Shown: positions 40,059 through 48,356, numbered from the stretch's first letter. The stretch is DNA of 64,000 nucleotides from Defluviicoccus sp. (GCA_029624735.1 JARSSM010000019.1:1-64000); one strand, 5' to 3'. Notes: generated by a model from the letters alone, not told the origin. A program made the numbers and translations.

Positions 40059-40341
40059 TCTTGCCGAGACAGGGCTTTTTGGCTAAGGATCGGCGCAGCG
40101 GGTTTGTGCGGCAACGGCCGGCCCGTCATCGTCATGAACCGAAGAAGGGCCGGTCGCGGCTGCATGAACGGTTGTCGGCGCGAACGGCCACGTGCCTGTT
40201 CGGCGGAGGTGCGATCGGCACCGGGTCGACGGGCCCATCTTGAGGGAACATCCGCAGGGTCGATGGACAGCGCAGGCACCTTCCGGTGACACCGTGTCAC
40301 AAGCCTTCCCGTTTCAAGCGGTCTTCAGCACAGGGACTTAC

Positions 40342-41391
40342 GTGGCAAATCCCGTAATGCTCGCAGTCGATGCCATGGGCGGCGATCGTGCCCCGGCCAT
40401 GGTCATTGAAGGACTGGACTTGGCGCTCGCGCACCGGCCCAACGTGCGGCTGTTGCTGTTCGGCCGCGCGGTCGAGCTTGCCGGCCTCCTAAAACGGTAT
40501 CGGCGGGTGAGCGCGGTAGCCGAAGTCCGCGACACCCAAGATGTGATCGGCGGCGGCGAGCGGCCGTCCAGCGCCTTGCGCTCCGGTCAGAATTCGAGCA
40601 TGCGCCGGGCGATTGATTCGGTCGCTGCCGGCGAGGCCGATGGGGTCGTTTCGGCCGGCAACACCGGTGCGCTGATGGCGATGGCCAAGTTCGTCCTGCG
40701 CACGCTGCCGGGCGTCGGCCGGCCGGCGATCGCAAGCGCGTTCCCAACTCTGCGCGGACAATCGGTCATCCTCGACTTAGGCGCCAACGTCGATTGCGGC
40801 GCCGACAACCTCGTCCAGTTCGCGGTCATGGGCGAGGTGTTCGCGCGCAAGGTCTTGGGCATCGAGAAGCCTTCGGTGGGCCTCCTCAACGTCGGCCAGG
40901 AGGAGCTCAAGGGCAACGACGCGGTCAAGAAGGCGGCCGCCATCCTGCAAGGCAGCGCGCTCTCGATCCGCTTTCACGGATTTGTCGAAGGCGACGACAT
41001 CGCCGCCGGCACCGTCGATGTCGTTGTCACCGACGGTTTCACCGGCAACGTCGCGCTGAAAACCGCGGAAGGAACGGCGAGACTATTGACGCATTTCCTC
41101 AAGCAGGCGCTCTTGAGTTCGCCGCGCGCGCGGCTTGCCGGCTGGCTCGCGGCGCCGGCGCTCCGGCGCATGGCCAACCGGACCGACCCGCGCCAGCATG
41201 ACGGCGCGATGTTCCTGGGTCTCAACGGCGTGTGCGTCAAGAGCCACGGCGGCACCGATGCGGTCGGCTTTGCGAGCGCCTGCGGCGTCGCGATCGAGCT
41301 GATTGCGGACGGCGTGAACGAAGAGATCAAGCGCGATTTCGCTTACCTGCGCGGCGGCGCCGGCCACCCGCCGGAAAGGGCCACCGGCTGA
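40342..41391 (+). CDS. plsX: Phosphate acyltransferase PlsX
   Basis: This 349-aa enzyme makes acyl-phosphate from acyl-ACP, the donor for the first step of phospholipid synthesis. VDAMGGD at the N-terminus is the hallmark. [29 protein letters not shown] and [16 protein letters not shown] are also typical. The GTG at 40342 is preferred because AGGGA lies about 6 nt upstream; the ATG at 40357 is the alternative. It overlaps fabH (TGATG). Confidence 0.96.
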   Translation: MANPVMLAVDAMGGDRAPAMVIEGLDLALAHRPNVRLLLFGRAVELAGLLKRYRRVSAVAEVRDTQDVIGGGERPSSALRSGQNSSMRRAIDSVAAGEADGVVSAGNTGALMAMAKFVLRTLPGVGRPAIASAFPTLRGQSVILDLGANVDCGADNLVQFAVMGEVFARKVLGIEKPSVGLLNVGQEELKGNDAVKKAAAILQGSALSIRFHGFVEGDDIAAGTVDVVVTDGFTGNVALKTAEGTARLLTHFLKQALLSSPRARLAGWLAAPALRRMANRTDPRQHDGAMFLGLNGVCVKSHGGTDAVGFASACGVAIELIADGVNEEIKRDFAYLRGGAGHPPERATG

Positions 41392-42377
41392 TGCCCATTA
41401 TGCGCTCCCAGATCGTCGGCTGCGGCAGCTATCTGCCGGCCCAGTGCGTCAGCAACGCCGATCTCGCGGTCAAAATCGACACCACCGACGAGTGGATCCT
41501 GTCGCGCACCGGCATCCGCCAGCGCTACATCGCCGCCGATGGCGAACTGACTTCCGACCTCGCAGCTGCTGCCGCGCGGCACGCCCTTGGCAATGCTGGC
41601 ATCGCGGCAGACGAAGTCGATCTGATCCTTGTTGCGACCTCGACGCCCGATGACACGTTCCCTGCCACCGCAACGGCAGTGCAGGCCAAACTTGGCATCA
41701 CCCGTGGGTTCGCATTCGACGTTCAAGCGGTTTGCTCGGGCTTTGTCTACGCGCTTGCCGTTGCCGACAACTTCATCAAGTCCGGCCAGATCCGGACCGC
41801 GATCGTGATCGGCGCCGAGACCTATTCCCGCATCCTCGACTGGACCGATCGCGGCACCTGCGTCCTGTTCGGAGATGGTGCCGGGGCGGTCATCGTGCGC
41901 GCCACGGCCGGGGCTGCGACTGCCTCCGATCCGGACTCGGCCGGCATTCTCTCGACGCACCTGCACGCCGACGGCCGCCATCGCGATATCCTTTATGTCG
42001 ACGGCGGCCCGTCATCGACGCAAACGGTGGGACACCTGCGCATGACGGGCAAGGAAGTCTTTCGCCATGCCGTCACGTGCCTCGCTGCCGTTGCCGAAGA
42101 AGCCGTGCAGGCGAACGGCCTTAGCTTGGCCGACGTCCGGTGGTTCGTTCCGCATCAGGCGAACGTCCGCATCCTTGAGGGTGTGGCACGCAAACTCGCG
42201 GTGGGGCCGGATCGGATGATCATGACGGTGCAGCAGCACGCGAATACGTCTGCCGCCTCGATCCCGCTCGCGCTCGACGTCGCGCTCACGGACGGCCGGA
42301 TCCAGCGCGGCCACCTAGTTCTGTTGGAAGCGATTGGCGGCGGCCTCACGTGGGGTGCTGCGCTGGTGCGCTGGTAA
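41391..42377 (+). CDS. fabH: Beta-ketoacyl-ACP synthase III
   Basis: This 328-aa enzyme starts fatty-acid synthesis by condensing acetyl-CoA with malonyl-ACP. The catalytic triad is visible: Cys115 in VQAVCSGF, His in PHQANVRI and Asn in [20 protein letters not shown] is the usual N-terminal phrase and GDGAGAVI lies mid-protein. The ATG shares its A with the plsX stop, so the two are coupled. Confidence 0.97.
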   Translation: MPIMRSQIVGCGSYLPAQCVSNADLAVKIDTTDEWILSRTGIRQRYIAADGELTSDLAAAAARHALGNAGIAADEVDLILVATSTPDDTFPATATAVQAKLGITRGFAFDVQAVCSGFVYALAVADNFIKSGQIRTAIVIGAETYSRILDWTDRGTCVLFGDGAGAVIVRATAGAATASDPDSAGILSTHLHADGRHRDILYVDGGPSSTQTVGHLRMTGKEVFRHAVTCLAAVAEEAVQANGLSLADVRWFVPHQANVRILEGVARKLAVGPDRMIMTVQQHANTSAASIPLALDVALTDGRIQRGHLVLLEAIGGGLTWGAALVRW

Positions 42378-42498
42378 GCCTCAAGGGTCCCAGGTCGGCG
42401 CCGGCCGCCACTCGCAGACGCTTCTCCATCCCCTTGATATTGACGGATTTCTACCAGAGCAGTAGGGTACTCAAGGGCGAGCAGAGAGGGCAACGGCG

Positions 42499-42813
42499 AT
42501 GTCAGGGCGAACGATTACCCGCGCCTACCTGAGTGAGATCGTTTATCAAGAGGTCGGCCTTTCCCGTAACGAGTCGGCAGAACTCCTGGAATCCGTGCTC
42601 GGCGAGATCGGTGACGCGCTGGCGCGTGGCGAGACAGTCAAGCTGTCGTCGTTCGGCAGCTTCTCGATTCGGCAGAAGGGCCAGCGCATTGGCCGCAATC
42701 CCAAGACTGGGGAGGAGGTGCCGATCCTGCCGCGCAGGGTGCTGGTCTTTCGACCATCGCAGGTGTTGAAGAACCGTATCAACGAGAGCATGCGCGCCAC
42801 CGCCGGCCGGTAG
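42499..42813 (+). CDS. ihfA: Integration host factor alpha subunit
   Basis: This 104-aa DNA-bending protein of the HU/IHF family dimerises with IhfB. It bends DNA sharply for recombination, replication and sigma-54 promoter activation. The DNA arm sequence [27 protein letters not shown] is typical of the alpha subunit, and [20 protein letters not shown] precedes it. It follows fabH by 121 nt and is 2 nt from merR. Confidence 0.95.
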   Translation: MSGRTITRAYLSEIVYQEVGLSRNESAELLESVLGEIGDALARGETVKLSSFGSFSIRQKGQRIGRNPKTGEEVPILPRRVLVFRPSQVLKNRINESMRATAGR

Positions 42814-42815
42814 CC

Positions 42816-43280
42816 ATGGTCGCAGGCGAAGACGCGCAGCTGTCTCTCCGCTTCGGCACCAAATCGCCGCGCGCATTTCGTACGATTGCCGAAGTCGCGG
42901 AGGAGTTGGCTGTGCCGCAGCACGTGCTGCGCTTCTGGGAAAGCAAGTTCCCGCAAGTGCGGCCGCTCAAGCGGCGCGGCGGGCGGCGCTATTACCGGCC
43001 AGAGGATGTACTCCTGTTGCGCCGGATCCAGGGGCTCTTGTACGGCGAAGGCTACACGATCCGCGGGGCGCAGAAGCTCTTGCGGGAGAAGAGCACCCGC
43101 GCGGCAACGGTCGAACAGACTGCACCGTCGGCCACCGAGGTGTTGGAGGACTCCGACATCGCACCTGAGCCACCGGCGCAGGCGCCGGGGGTATCGCCGG
43201 AGAACCGGGCCGTCCTGCGCTCGATCCTGGCCGAGCTGGAGGCCGTAAGCGCGGACCTGCAGGCCATCGTCCGCCGCTGA
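42816..43280 (+). CDS. MerR-family transcriptional regulator
   Basis: This 154-aa MerR-type regulator has the winged helix at residues 20-90: [24 protein letters not shown], then [32 protein letters not shown]. The C-terminal part has a short coiled-coil-like end. There is no metal-binding cysteine set, so it is not a metal sensor. This gene regularly follows ihfA in Alphaproteobacteria; its targets are unknown. A 7-bp hairpin follows the stop. Confidence 0.9.
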   Translation: MVAGEDAQLSLRFGTKSPRAFRTIAEVAEELAVPQHVLRFWESKFPQVRPLKRRGGRRYYRPEDVLLLRRIQGLLYGEGYTIRGAQKLLREKSTRAATVEQTAPSATEVLEDSDIAPEPPAQAPGVSPENRAVLRSILAELEAVSADLQAIVRR

Positions 43281-43291
43281 CCGCGTTTCGA

Positions 43292-43308
43292 ACCGCTCCT
43301 TGAGCGGT
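43292..43308 (+). terminator. Hairpin after merR, possible terminator
   Basis: ACCGCTC and GAGCGGT form a 7-bp stem with a 3-nt loop, 11 nt after the merR stop. No T-run follows, so it is at best a weak or factor-dependent terminator or an RNA end stabiliser. Confidence 0.3.
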
Positions 43309-43315
43309 GCCGCTG

Positions 43316-43345
43316 TTGCCGGCCGCCGGTGCAAGGCGATATAGT
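43316..43345 (+). promoter_or_regulatory. Candidate tRNA-Pro promoter
   Basis: TTGCCG at 43316-43321 and TATAGT at 43340-43345 are spaced by 18 nt. Transcription would start near 43352, just before the mature tRNA end. Confidence 0.45.
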
Positions 43346-43355
43346 CGATCCCGTA

Positions 43356-43432
43356 CGGAGCGTAGCGCAGCCTGGTAGCGCACTTGACTGGGGGTCAAGA
43401 GGTCGCCGGTTCAAGTCCGGCCGCTCCGACCA
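43356..43432 (+). tRNA. tRNA-Pro, anticodon GGG
   Basis: This 77-nt cloverleaf includes an encoded CCA end. The 7-bp acceptor stem (CGGAGCG with CGCTCCG, discriminator A) is perfect. The anticodon stem CTTGA/TCAAG encloses the loop CTGGGGG, whose positions 34-36 read GGG, which decodes CCC and CCU proline codons. The T-arm carries GGTTCAAGTCC. It follows ihfA-merR, as in many Alphaproteobacteria. Confidence 0.97.
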
Positions 43433-43451
43433 TTTGCTCGCCGAGGCATCG

Positions 43452-44033
43452 ATGCGCTTTCTGGCCAATGGTTCAGCGCGGCCTTGGCAGTTGCCGGCGG
43501 CCGTTCTCGCTGTGTGGCTGTTGACTGGCCTGGTGACGGCGGCGTTCGCGGAGAGCGCGACGCCCAGTCTTGAGGCATTCTTCGGAACCTTCAAAGGTCA
43601 GACCATCCTTGAGAGCGACGGGGCGATGACGACGCGCGATCTCGACGTCGCGATCGCGCCGACCCGAACCGGCTTTAACATCCGCTGGACGACAACGACA
43701 CTCGGCCGCGACGGCGCGCTCAAGCGCGAGAGCTCGTCGATCGATTTCGAGCCGACCCGGCGCACCGGCATCTTCGCTTCGCAGATGCGCAGCGACATGT
43801 TCGGCAACCGCGTGCCGCTCGATCCCTTGCGCGGCGATCCGTTCGTTTGGGCGCGCCAGATCGACGCGACGCTCACCGTCTACGCGCTCCTGATCACCGA
43901 TGACGGCGGCTACGAGATGCAGGTCTACCACCGGACGCTTGCCGAAGACGGCCTCACGCTCAGGTTCTTCCGCTTTCGTGAAGGCGATGCACTGCGCACG
44001 GTCACGGCGTCGCTCAAGCGGACCAAATCCTGA
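43452..44033 (+). CDS. Secreted protein of unknown function, 193 aa
   Basis: This 193-aa protein has a signal peptide of about 34 residues (WQLPAAVLAVWLLTGLVTAAFA, cleavage expected after an Ala-Phe-Ala). The mature part is a small, beta-rich soluble domain with no metal or catalytic motif that I recognise; it begins SLEAFFGTFKGQTI and ends RFFRFREGDALRTVTASL. It is a conserved-looking periplasmic protein of unknown function. The ATG at 43452 lies 19 nt after the tRNA, so it may be read from the tRNA promoter unless processed. Confidence 0.78.
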   Translation: MRFLANGSARPWQLPAAVLAVWLLTGLVTAAFAESATPSLEAFFGTFKGQTILESDGAMTTRDLDVAIAPTRTGFNIRWTTTTLGRDGALKRESSSIDFEPTRRTGIFASQMRSDMFGNRVPLDPLRGDPFVWARQIDATLTVYALLITDDGGYEMQVYHRTLAEDGLTLRFFRFREGDALRTVTASLKRTKS

Positions 44034-44218
44034 TCCACATGTAACCGGGATCGGCCGGCTTCTGCCCATCGCGCAGGCACTTGCTTCTTGCCTGAGCCGC
44101 CATCGCGCGGGAGCGCCCGCGCCGCCGCCGCGGCCTGGCCGCAAGGATACGGTTGCCAGCGCCTGCCGTTGCGAGGCCGGCCGCCGGCAATAGCCCTTGT
44201 TAATGCGCTCACCAGCCC

Positions 44219-44236
44219 TTGGCACACTGCTTGCTT
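44219..44236 (+). promoter_or_regulatory. Sigma-54 (RpoN) type promoter
   Basis: TTGGCAC at 44219-44225 and TTGCTT at 44231-44236 match the -24/-12 consensus TGGCAC-N5-TTGCW with correct spacing: GG at 44221-44222 and GC at 44233-44234, ten bases between. Transcription would start near 44246. An enhancer-binding-protein site was not identified upstream. No protein gene starts downstream before the terminator at 44339. Confidence 0.65.
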
Positions 44237-44245
44237 CTTCAACTG

Positions 44246-44368
44246 CGGCAACCCGCGCGTATCCCTGACCCTCCGCCGTGTTGCCGGATTGGCGACGGGC
44301 TGTTTGCCCGCCCCTCCCCTCAGAGACCCGGAAACCTTGGCCCGCGCACCGTCGCGGGCCATTTTTTT
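44246..44368 (+). ncRNA. Candidate small RNA, about 123 nt
   Basis: The stretch is bounded by the sigma-54-type promoter and an intrinsic terminator and shows no coding potential. The predicted 5' end falls exactly on a 7-bp stem (44246-44252 with 44280-44286, perfect). A second hairpin CGGGC/GCCCG (44296-44300 with 44306-44310, 5-nt loop) follows. Then comes a C-rich single-stranded piece (44311-44320), and the third hairpin is the terminator. Two CCTCC segments, one in the first loop (44270-44274) and one between hairpins 2 and 3 (44313-44317), are complementary to a Shine-Dalgarno sequence. That suggests a trans-acting mRNA regulator. This is an inference from sequence alone. Confidence 0.5.
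44339..44368 (+). terminator. Rho-independent terminator
   Basis: GGCCCGCG (44339-44346) and CGCGGGCC (44353-44360) form a perfect 8-bp stem with a 6-nt loop, followed by ATTTTTTT (44361-44368). It is the clearest intrinsic terminator in the window. It lies about 190 nt before cbiB and so closes the upstream transcript. Confidence 0.85.
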
Positions 44369-44413
44369 GGGCGTTCGGCAATTTCCCACCGGCTATTGGC
44401 AGCAGGAACCTGA

Positions 44414-44452
44414 CTGCTGCAGGGCACGGTCCCCGCTCAACGGCTGCAGCAG
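44414..44452 (+). other. Hairpin in the cbiB leader
   Basis: CTGCTGCAG (44414-44422) and CTGCAGCAG (44444-44452) are a perfect 9-bp inverted repeat with a 21-nt loop. A smaller alternative pairing uses CAGCAG at about 44400-44405 with CTGCTG. The mutually exclusive pairings resemble a leader switch, but no cobalamin-riboswitch motif is present. Confidence 0.35.
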
Positions 44453-44559
44453 GGCGGCGGTATCCTCGACGGTCGCAGGCGGCCTGAGGCTCGGGCGCGC
44501 GGGCACGATGAACCGAAACGGCGGTTGACGCGGGAGCAGGCAGCCGCACAATCGTCGCC

Positions 44560-45564
44560 ATGTCGCTGTCACTCCTGCTTCAAGCCGGGACGCCGCCGGC
44601 AGTCGGGTTCATCCTCCTGATCGCGCTCACCCTTGATGCCGCTGCCGGCGAGGCGTGGGGACCGTTCAAGTGGTTGCCGCATCCGGTACGCCCGTTGGGC
44701 TGGCTGATCGGAAACCTCGATCGCCGCCTGAACCGGGACGGGCGCAGCCCCAGTGATCGCCTCGCCCGCGGCGTGCTGGTCGCTCTGTTCGTGAGTGTGT
44801 TCGCGGCCGGAGTCGGCTGGGGGATCACGGCGCTTGCAGCGGCGCTGCCGTTCGGCTGGCTGATCGAGCTCGCGCTCGTCATAGCGCTCCTGGCCCAGCG
44901 CAGCCTCTATCGCCACGTATTCGCGGTTGCCGATGCGCTGGAGCGTGGCGGCCTCGACGCCGGGCGGGAAGCGGTCGGGCACATCGTCGGCCGTGACGTC
45001 ACGCGCCTCGATGGCGCCGGCGTCGCGCGCGCCGCGATCGAATCGTGTGCCGAGAACTTTTCCGACGGTGTGATCGCGCCGGCGTTCTGGTACCTGATCC
45101 TCGGCTTGCCGGGCATGCTGGCCTATAAGGCCGTCAACACCATGGACAGCATGATCGGCCACCGGACTCCCAGGCACCAGGCGTTCGGCGCCGCTGCGGC
45201 GCGGCTTGACGATCTCCTGAACCTGGTGCCGGCACGCGCGGCAGCGCTGATGATCGGGCTCGCCGCGCTTGCCGTGCCGCGGACCAGCCCTGGAGCCGCT
45301 CTCACAATCGCCTGGCGGGATGCCGGCAAGCACCGCTCGCCCAATGCCGGCTGGCCGGAGGCAGCCATGGCAGGTGCGCTCGACTTGGCGCTCGCTGGCC
45401 CACGCCGCTACGGCACCGAGGTCGTCGATGATCCCTGGCTTGGTGCCGGCACCGCCCAGGCGACGCCCAAGGACATCCGCCGTGCGCTCGCGGTGTTCGT
45501 GATGGCCTGCCTGATCAACGCGCTTGCAGTCCTGGCCGTGAGCGTGGTTGGCTCCGCTGCGTAG
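44560..45564 (+). CDS. cbiB: Adenosylcobinamide-phosphate synthase (CbiB/CobD)
   Basis: This 334-aa membrane protein attaches aminopropanol phosphate to adenosylcobyric acid. Several hydrophobic helices, at about 10-25, 65-110 and near the C-terminus, place it in the membrane. Diagnostic phrases are HPVRPLGWLIGNLDRRLN, ARAAIESCAENFSDGVIAPAFW, AYKAVNTMDSMIGHR and SPNAGWPEAAMAGAL. It is the plus-strand member of the cobalamin cluster; the aminotransferase-like cobC gene that often accompanies it is not here. The ATG at 44560 is the family start. Confidence 0.96.
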   Translation: MSLSLLLQAGTPPAVGFILLIALTLDAAAGEAWGPFKWLPHPVRPLGWLIGNLDRRLNRDGRSPSDRLARGVLVALFVSVFAAGVGWGITALAAALPFGWLIELALVIALLAQRSLYRHVFAVADALERGGLDAGREAVGHIVGRDVTRLDGAGVARAAIESCAENFSDGVIAPAFWYLILGLPGMLAYKAVNTMDSMIGHRTPRHQAFGAAAARLDDLLNLVPARAAALMIGLAALAVPRTSPGAALTIAWRDAGKHRSPNAGWPEAAMAGALDLALAGPRRYGTEVVDDPWLGAGTAQATPKDIRRALAVFVMACLINALAVLAVSVVGSAA

Positions 45565-45587
45565 AACAGGAAACGGAATCGCCGCTG

Positions 45588-46244
45588 ATGGCCGCGCTCA
45601 CCCTTGTCATCGCCAACAAAGCGTACTCGTCGTGGTCGTTGCGGGCTTGGCTCGCACTCAAGATGACCGGAGCGGCGTTCGAGGAGATCGTCGTCCCGCT
45701 CGACCAGCCGACCACGGCTTCCGACATCGCGCGTCATTCACCGACCGGAAGGGTGCCGGTGCTCAAAGATGGCGCGCGCACGGTCTGGGATTCGCTTGCG
45801 ATCACCGAGTATCTGGCGGAGCGGTTCCCTGCCGCCGGCCTGTGGCCCGTCGCGGCGGATGCACGGGCCCACGCTCGCGCGGTGACAGCGGAAATGCATT
45901 CGAGCTTCCAAGCGCTGCGCCAGAACATGCCGATGAACGTACGTGCCACGAAGCCGGGCCGCGGCCGCACGCCCGAGGTCATGACCGATATCGCCCGCAT
46001 CGCCGCACTGTGGCAGGACTGCCGTGCCTCCTACGGCGCTGCCGGGCCGTTCCTGTTCGGCCCATTCAGCGCCGCCGACTGCTTCTTTGCGCCGGTGGTG
46101 ACACGCTTCGCGACGTACGGCGTGGCGCTGGATCCCGTGAGCGAGGCTTACGCCCAAGCCGTGCGCGCTTGGCCGGCACTGATCGAATGGTGCGCGAGCG
46201 CCGCGGCCGAACCCTGGCGGATCGCGAAATACGAACTGGATTAG
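45588..46244 (+). CDS. Glutathione S-transferase family protein
   Basis: This 218-aa soluble protein has a thioredoxin-like N-terminal domain (LVIANKAYSSWSLRAWLALK, with the active-site Ser near residue 15 in the position typical of serine-type GSTs). The TGRVPVLKD strand carries the cis-Pro, and the glutathione-binding motif is DSLAITEYLAE. A helical C-terminal domain follows. The partner substrate is unknown. It lies 23 nt after cbiB. Its stop is 2 nt before the first copy of the 27-bp repeat derived from the cobQ end. Confidence 0.92.
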   Translation: MAALTLVIANKAYSSWSLRAWLALKMTGAAFEEIVVPLDQPTTASDIARHSPTGRVPVLKDGARTVWDSLAITEYLAERFPAAGLWPVAADARAHARAVTAEMHSSFQALRQNMPMNVRATKPGRGRTPEVMTDIARIAALWQDCRASYGAAGPFLFGPFSAADCFFAPVVTRFATYGVALDPVSEAYAQAVRAWPALIEWCASAAAEPWRIAKYELD

Positions 46245-46246
46245 GT

Positions 46247-46273
46247 GCGCACCGGCGCCGCGGCGGCGAGGAG
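46247..46273. repeat. 27-bp direct repeat, left copy (cobQ 3'-end copy)
   Basis: These 27 bases are identical to 46839-46865, which encode the last residues of CobQ. On the minus strand they still read in the CobQ frame as LLAAAAPVR followed by Thr and a stop. The two copies are 592 bp apart and bracket the toxin-antitoxin pair. Confidence 0.85.
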
Positions 46274-46274
46274 G

Positions 46275-46529
46275 TCAACGGAGGCGTTGATCGTAGTCAG
46301 CATGGCTGCCGATCCAGAACCAGATGAGGCTGTCCTAGGACTCCACGGCGAGAGCACGATGATATCGGCCGACGCGCGCTGACCAGTAGCGGCCGACCTT
46401 CTTCAGATGCAGTGATGGATGGCGGGGATCGGACCTCAAGCGCTCGAACGCCCGGTCAGCAGCCTGACGCACATCCCCGGGCAGGCTGGCGTAACAGCGC
46501 CAGAAGCCGGGATCGGCGTAGTGGTTCAC
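46275..46529 (-). pseudogene. RelE/ParE-like toxin broken by an amber codon
   Basis: The frame begins with a GTG at 46529 that overlaps the antitoxin stop (GTGA). It encodes a small RelE/ParE-superfamily type toxin: FWRCYASLPGDVRQAADRAF, then HPSLHLKKVGRYWSARVGRYHRALAVES. At 46335-46337 a TAG interrupts the frame. Translation in the same frame continues with DSLIWFWIGSHADYDQRLR and ends at 46275-46277, the normal ending of such toxins. One base change therefore seems to have shortened the protein from 84 to 64 residues. The missing strand is usually part of the core fold, so activity is doubtful. Confidence 0.75.
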
Positions 46530-46774
46530 AGTTTGGTGGTGTGACCGGCAGCGTGGGCGGCTAGCGCGCGCTCAGCGAGTTCATCCAGCCGGCCGGCAGC
46601 CGCATCCGCCTCGATCTCTCGATCCCACGCAGCTGCATCAAACTGAGCAAACCAGCGGCGGAACTCGACCAGTTCGGCCGGCGTCATTTCACTCACCAGT
46701 CGCTCGACTGTATCGACGTTTGTCACGAGCTGATCATTCACGACAATCTCACCGTCTCCAACAGTTTGACACAT
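46526..46774 (-). CDS. Antitoxin of a RelE/ParE-like toxin-antitoxin pair
   Basis: This acidic 82-aa protein has the phrase LVSEMTPAELVEFRRWFAQFDAAAWDREIEADAAAGRLDELAERAL. It resembles the small antitoxins that precede RelE-like toxins and is followed by the toxin in a GTGA overlap. The ATG at 46774 gives 82 aa; a GTG at 46741, with GGTGAG upstream, would give 71 aa and fits the family length better. The pair lies in a 592-bp segment between two copies of the cobQ end and is unrelated to the cobalamin genes around it. Confidence 0.75.
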   Translation of the reverse strand: MCQTVGDGEIVVNDQLVTNVDTVERLVSEMTPAELVEFRRWFAQFDAAAWDREIEADAAAGRLDELAERALAAHAAGHTTKL

Positions 46775-46832
46775 ACCATCCTATTCCGCCATTGCTGCGC
46801 GTTTTGGGCCTGCCACTCCTCGACACAACCCT

Positions 46833-48338
46833 TTATGCGCGCACCGGCGCCGCGGCGGCGAGGAGAGCGTTCAGGTCAAGATGCGCTTCGAGGTGGCCGG
46901 CGAGCGCGTCCAGCGTCGCCTCGACCGAAGCCCCGAACGCGATGCCGTTTGCAGGCCGGCGGCGGATGCGGTCGAGAAAGCCGTGCCGGAAGGCATCGGC
47001 CTGGAACAGGCCGTGCAGGTACGAGCCCATAACCCGGCCGTCGGCGGAAACGGCGCCCTCGGGCCGGCTCGTCCCGTCGCCGTCGCGCAGACGCAGGAGC
47101 GGCCGGCTGAGCCCTGAGCCCGTGGTTCGGCCGATGTGCATCTCGTAGCCCTGCACCGCTTCGCCGCCGATGCACGCGGTACCCTCCGCCAACCGCAGCA
47201 CCTTCTCCCCTTCGAGCACCGTCGTCACGTCGAGCAGACTCAAGCCCGCGGCCTCGCCCGGCGGCCCCTCGATGCCTGCGGGGTCGGCTATCAGCTGGCC
47301 CAGCATCTGATAGCCGCCGCAGAGGCCGACAACGAGGCCGCCACGGCGGACGTGCGCTTGCAGGTCGATCTCCCAGCCCTGCGCCCGGAAGAAGGCGAGA
47401 TCGGCGAGCGTTGCCTTGCTGCCCGGCAGCAGCACGACGTCGAGATCGCCCGGCAGCGCCTCGCCCGGCTGGATGAATCGAACGCTCACCCCCGGTTCGG
47501 CGATCAGCGGGTCGAGGTCGTCGAAATTGGCGATGCGCGCAAGTCGCGGCACACCGATGCGGATCAGGCCGTCCCCATTATCCGCCAGCTGCGGCTTTTC
47601 CAACGCGACCGCATCCTCCGCCGGCAATCGCGCCGCACCCTCGAACCACGGCACGACGCCAAACGAGGGCCGGCCCAAATGCTCGGCGATGATTCGCAGC
47701 CCGCCCGCGAACAGATTCGGATCGCCGCGGAACTTGTTGATAATCGTGCCGCGAACCAGCGCCCGCTCGGCTTCCGTCAACACCACCCAAGTCCCGATGA
47801 GACTCGCGATCACGCCGCCGCGATCGATATCGCCGACGAGGATCACCGGGACGCTGGCCGCGAGCGCGAAGCCCATGTTGGCAATGTCACCTTCGCGCAG
47901 GTTCACCTCCGCGGCGCTGCCGGCACCCTCGATAATGACCAGATCGGCCTCAGCGGCGAGGCGCTGGAAGCTCTCCAGCGCGCGCGGCAGGAGCTGAGGC
48001 TTGAGGGTTTGAAACGCCCCGGCCTGGGCGTTGCCGATGCTGCGGCCCTGGACGATCACCTGCGCGCCGACATCGGTCTGCGGCTTCAGCAGCACCGGGT
48101 TCATGTCGCTTGAGGGGGGGATATCGCAGGCCAGCGCCTGCAGCGCCTGGGCACGGCCGATCTCGCCGCCGTCGGCGGTGACGGCAGCATTGTTGGACAT
48201 GTTCTGCGGTTTGAACGGCCGCACCTTGAGGCCCTGCCGAGTCCAAGCCCGACAGAGCCCAGCCGCCAGCAGCGACTTGCCAACATCGGAGCCGGTGCCC
48301 TGCAGCATCAGCGCACGCACGACGCCGCACGGGACCAT
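46833..48338 (-). CDS. cobQ: Cobyric acid synthase
   Basis: This amidotransferase has about 501 aa and amidates four carboxylates of adenosylcobyrinic a,c-diamide using glutamine and ATP. The N-terminal P-loop-like domain has [20 protein letters not shown] and [11 protein letters not shown]. The C-terminal glutaminase domain has the nucleophilic Cys in [10 protein letters not shown] and the His in GSYLHGLF. The ATG at 48338 is used; a GTG at 48344 would add two residues. Its 3' end is duplicated beyond the toxin-antitoxin pair, which shows where that insertion joined. Confidence 0.96.
   Translation of the reverse strand: MVPCGVVRALMLQGTGSDVGKSLLAAGLCRAWTRQGLKVRPFKPQNMSNNAAVTADGGEIGRAQALQALACDIPPSSDMNPVLLKPQTDVGAQVIVQGRSIGNAQAGAFQTLKPQLLPRALESFQRLAAEADLVIIEGAGSAAEVNLREGDIANMGFALAASVPVILVGDIDRGGVIASLIGTWVVLTEAERALVRGTIINKFRGDPNLFAGGLRIIAEHLGRPSFGVVPWFEGAARLPAEDAVALEKPQLADNGDGLIRIGVPRLARIANFDDLDPLIAEPGVSVRFIQPGEALPGDLDVVLLPGSKATLADLAFFRAQGWEIDLQAHVRRGGLVVGLCGGYQMLGQLIADPAGIEGPPGEAAGLSLLDVTTVLEGEKVLRLAEGTACIGGEAVQGYEMHIGRTTGSGLSRPLLRLRDGDGTSRPEGAVSADGRVMGSYLHGLFQADAFRHGFLDRIRRRPANGIAFGASVEATLDALAGHLEAHLDLNALLAAAAPVRA
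46839..46865. repeat. 27-bp direct repeat, right copy (within cobQ 3' end)
   Basis: This second copy of the repeat at 46247-46273 forms the last codons of cobQ, so cobQ is intact. Matching ends around a small cassette suggest either target-site copying by a mobile cassette or recombination between micro-homologies. Confidence 0.85.
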
Positions 48339-48356
48339 CGGCACTCAGGCGTCCGG

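Noticed and set aside
44070..44090. Second sigma-54-like site (AGGCAC...TTGC)
   Set aside because: The gap between GG and GC is two bases too long, which is not tolerated by RpoN. The segment is better described as a CAGGCA/TGCCTG inverted repeat.
44034..44559. Cobalamin riboswitch upstream of cbiB
   Set aside because: The B12-box and the other conserved strings were searched for by eye on both strands and not found.
43473..44561. Long open frame (362 codons) on the minus strand
   Set aside because: It runs antisense through the tRNA-flanking secreted protein, the small-RNA region and its terminator. It has no domain signature and its composition is that of GC-rich antisense sequence.
45548..46327. 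259-codon frame overlapping the glutathione S-transferase gene
   Set aside because: It is an out-of-frame shadow rich in Arg and Gly; the GST frame carries all the family motifs.
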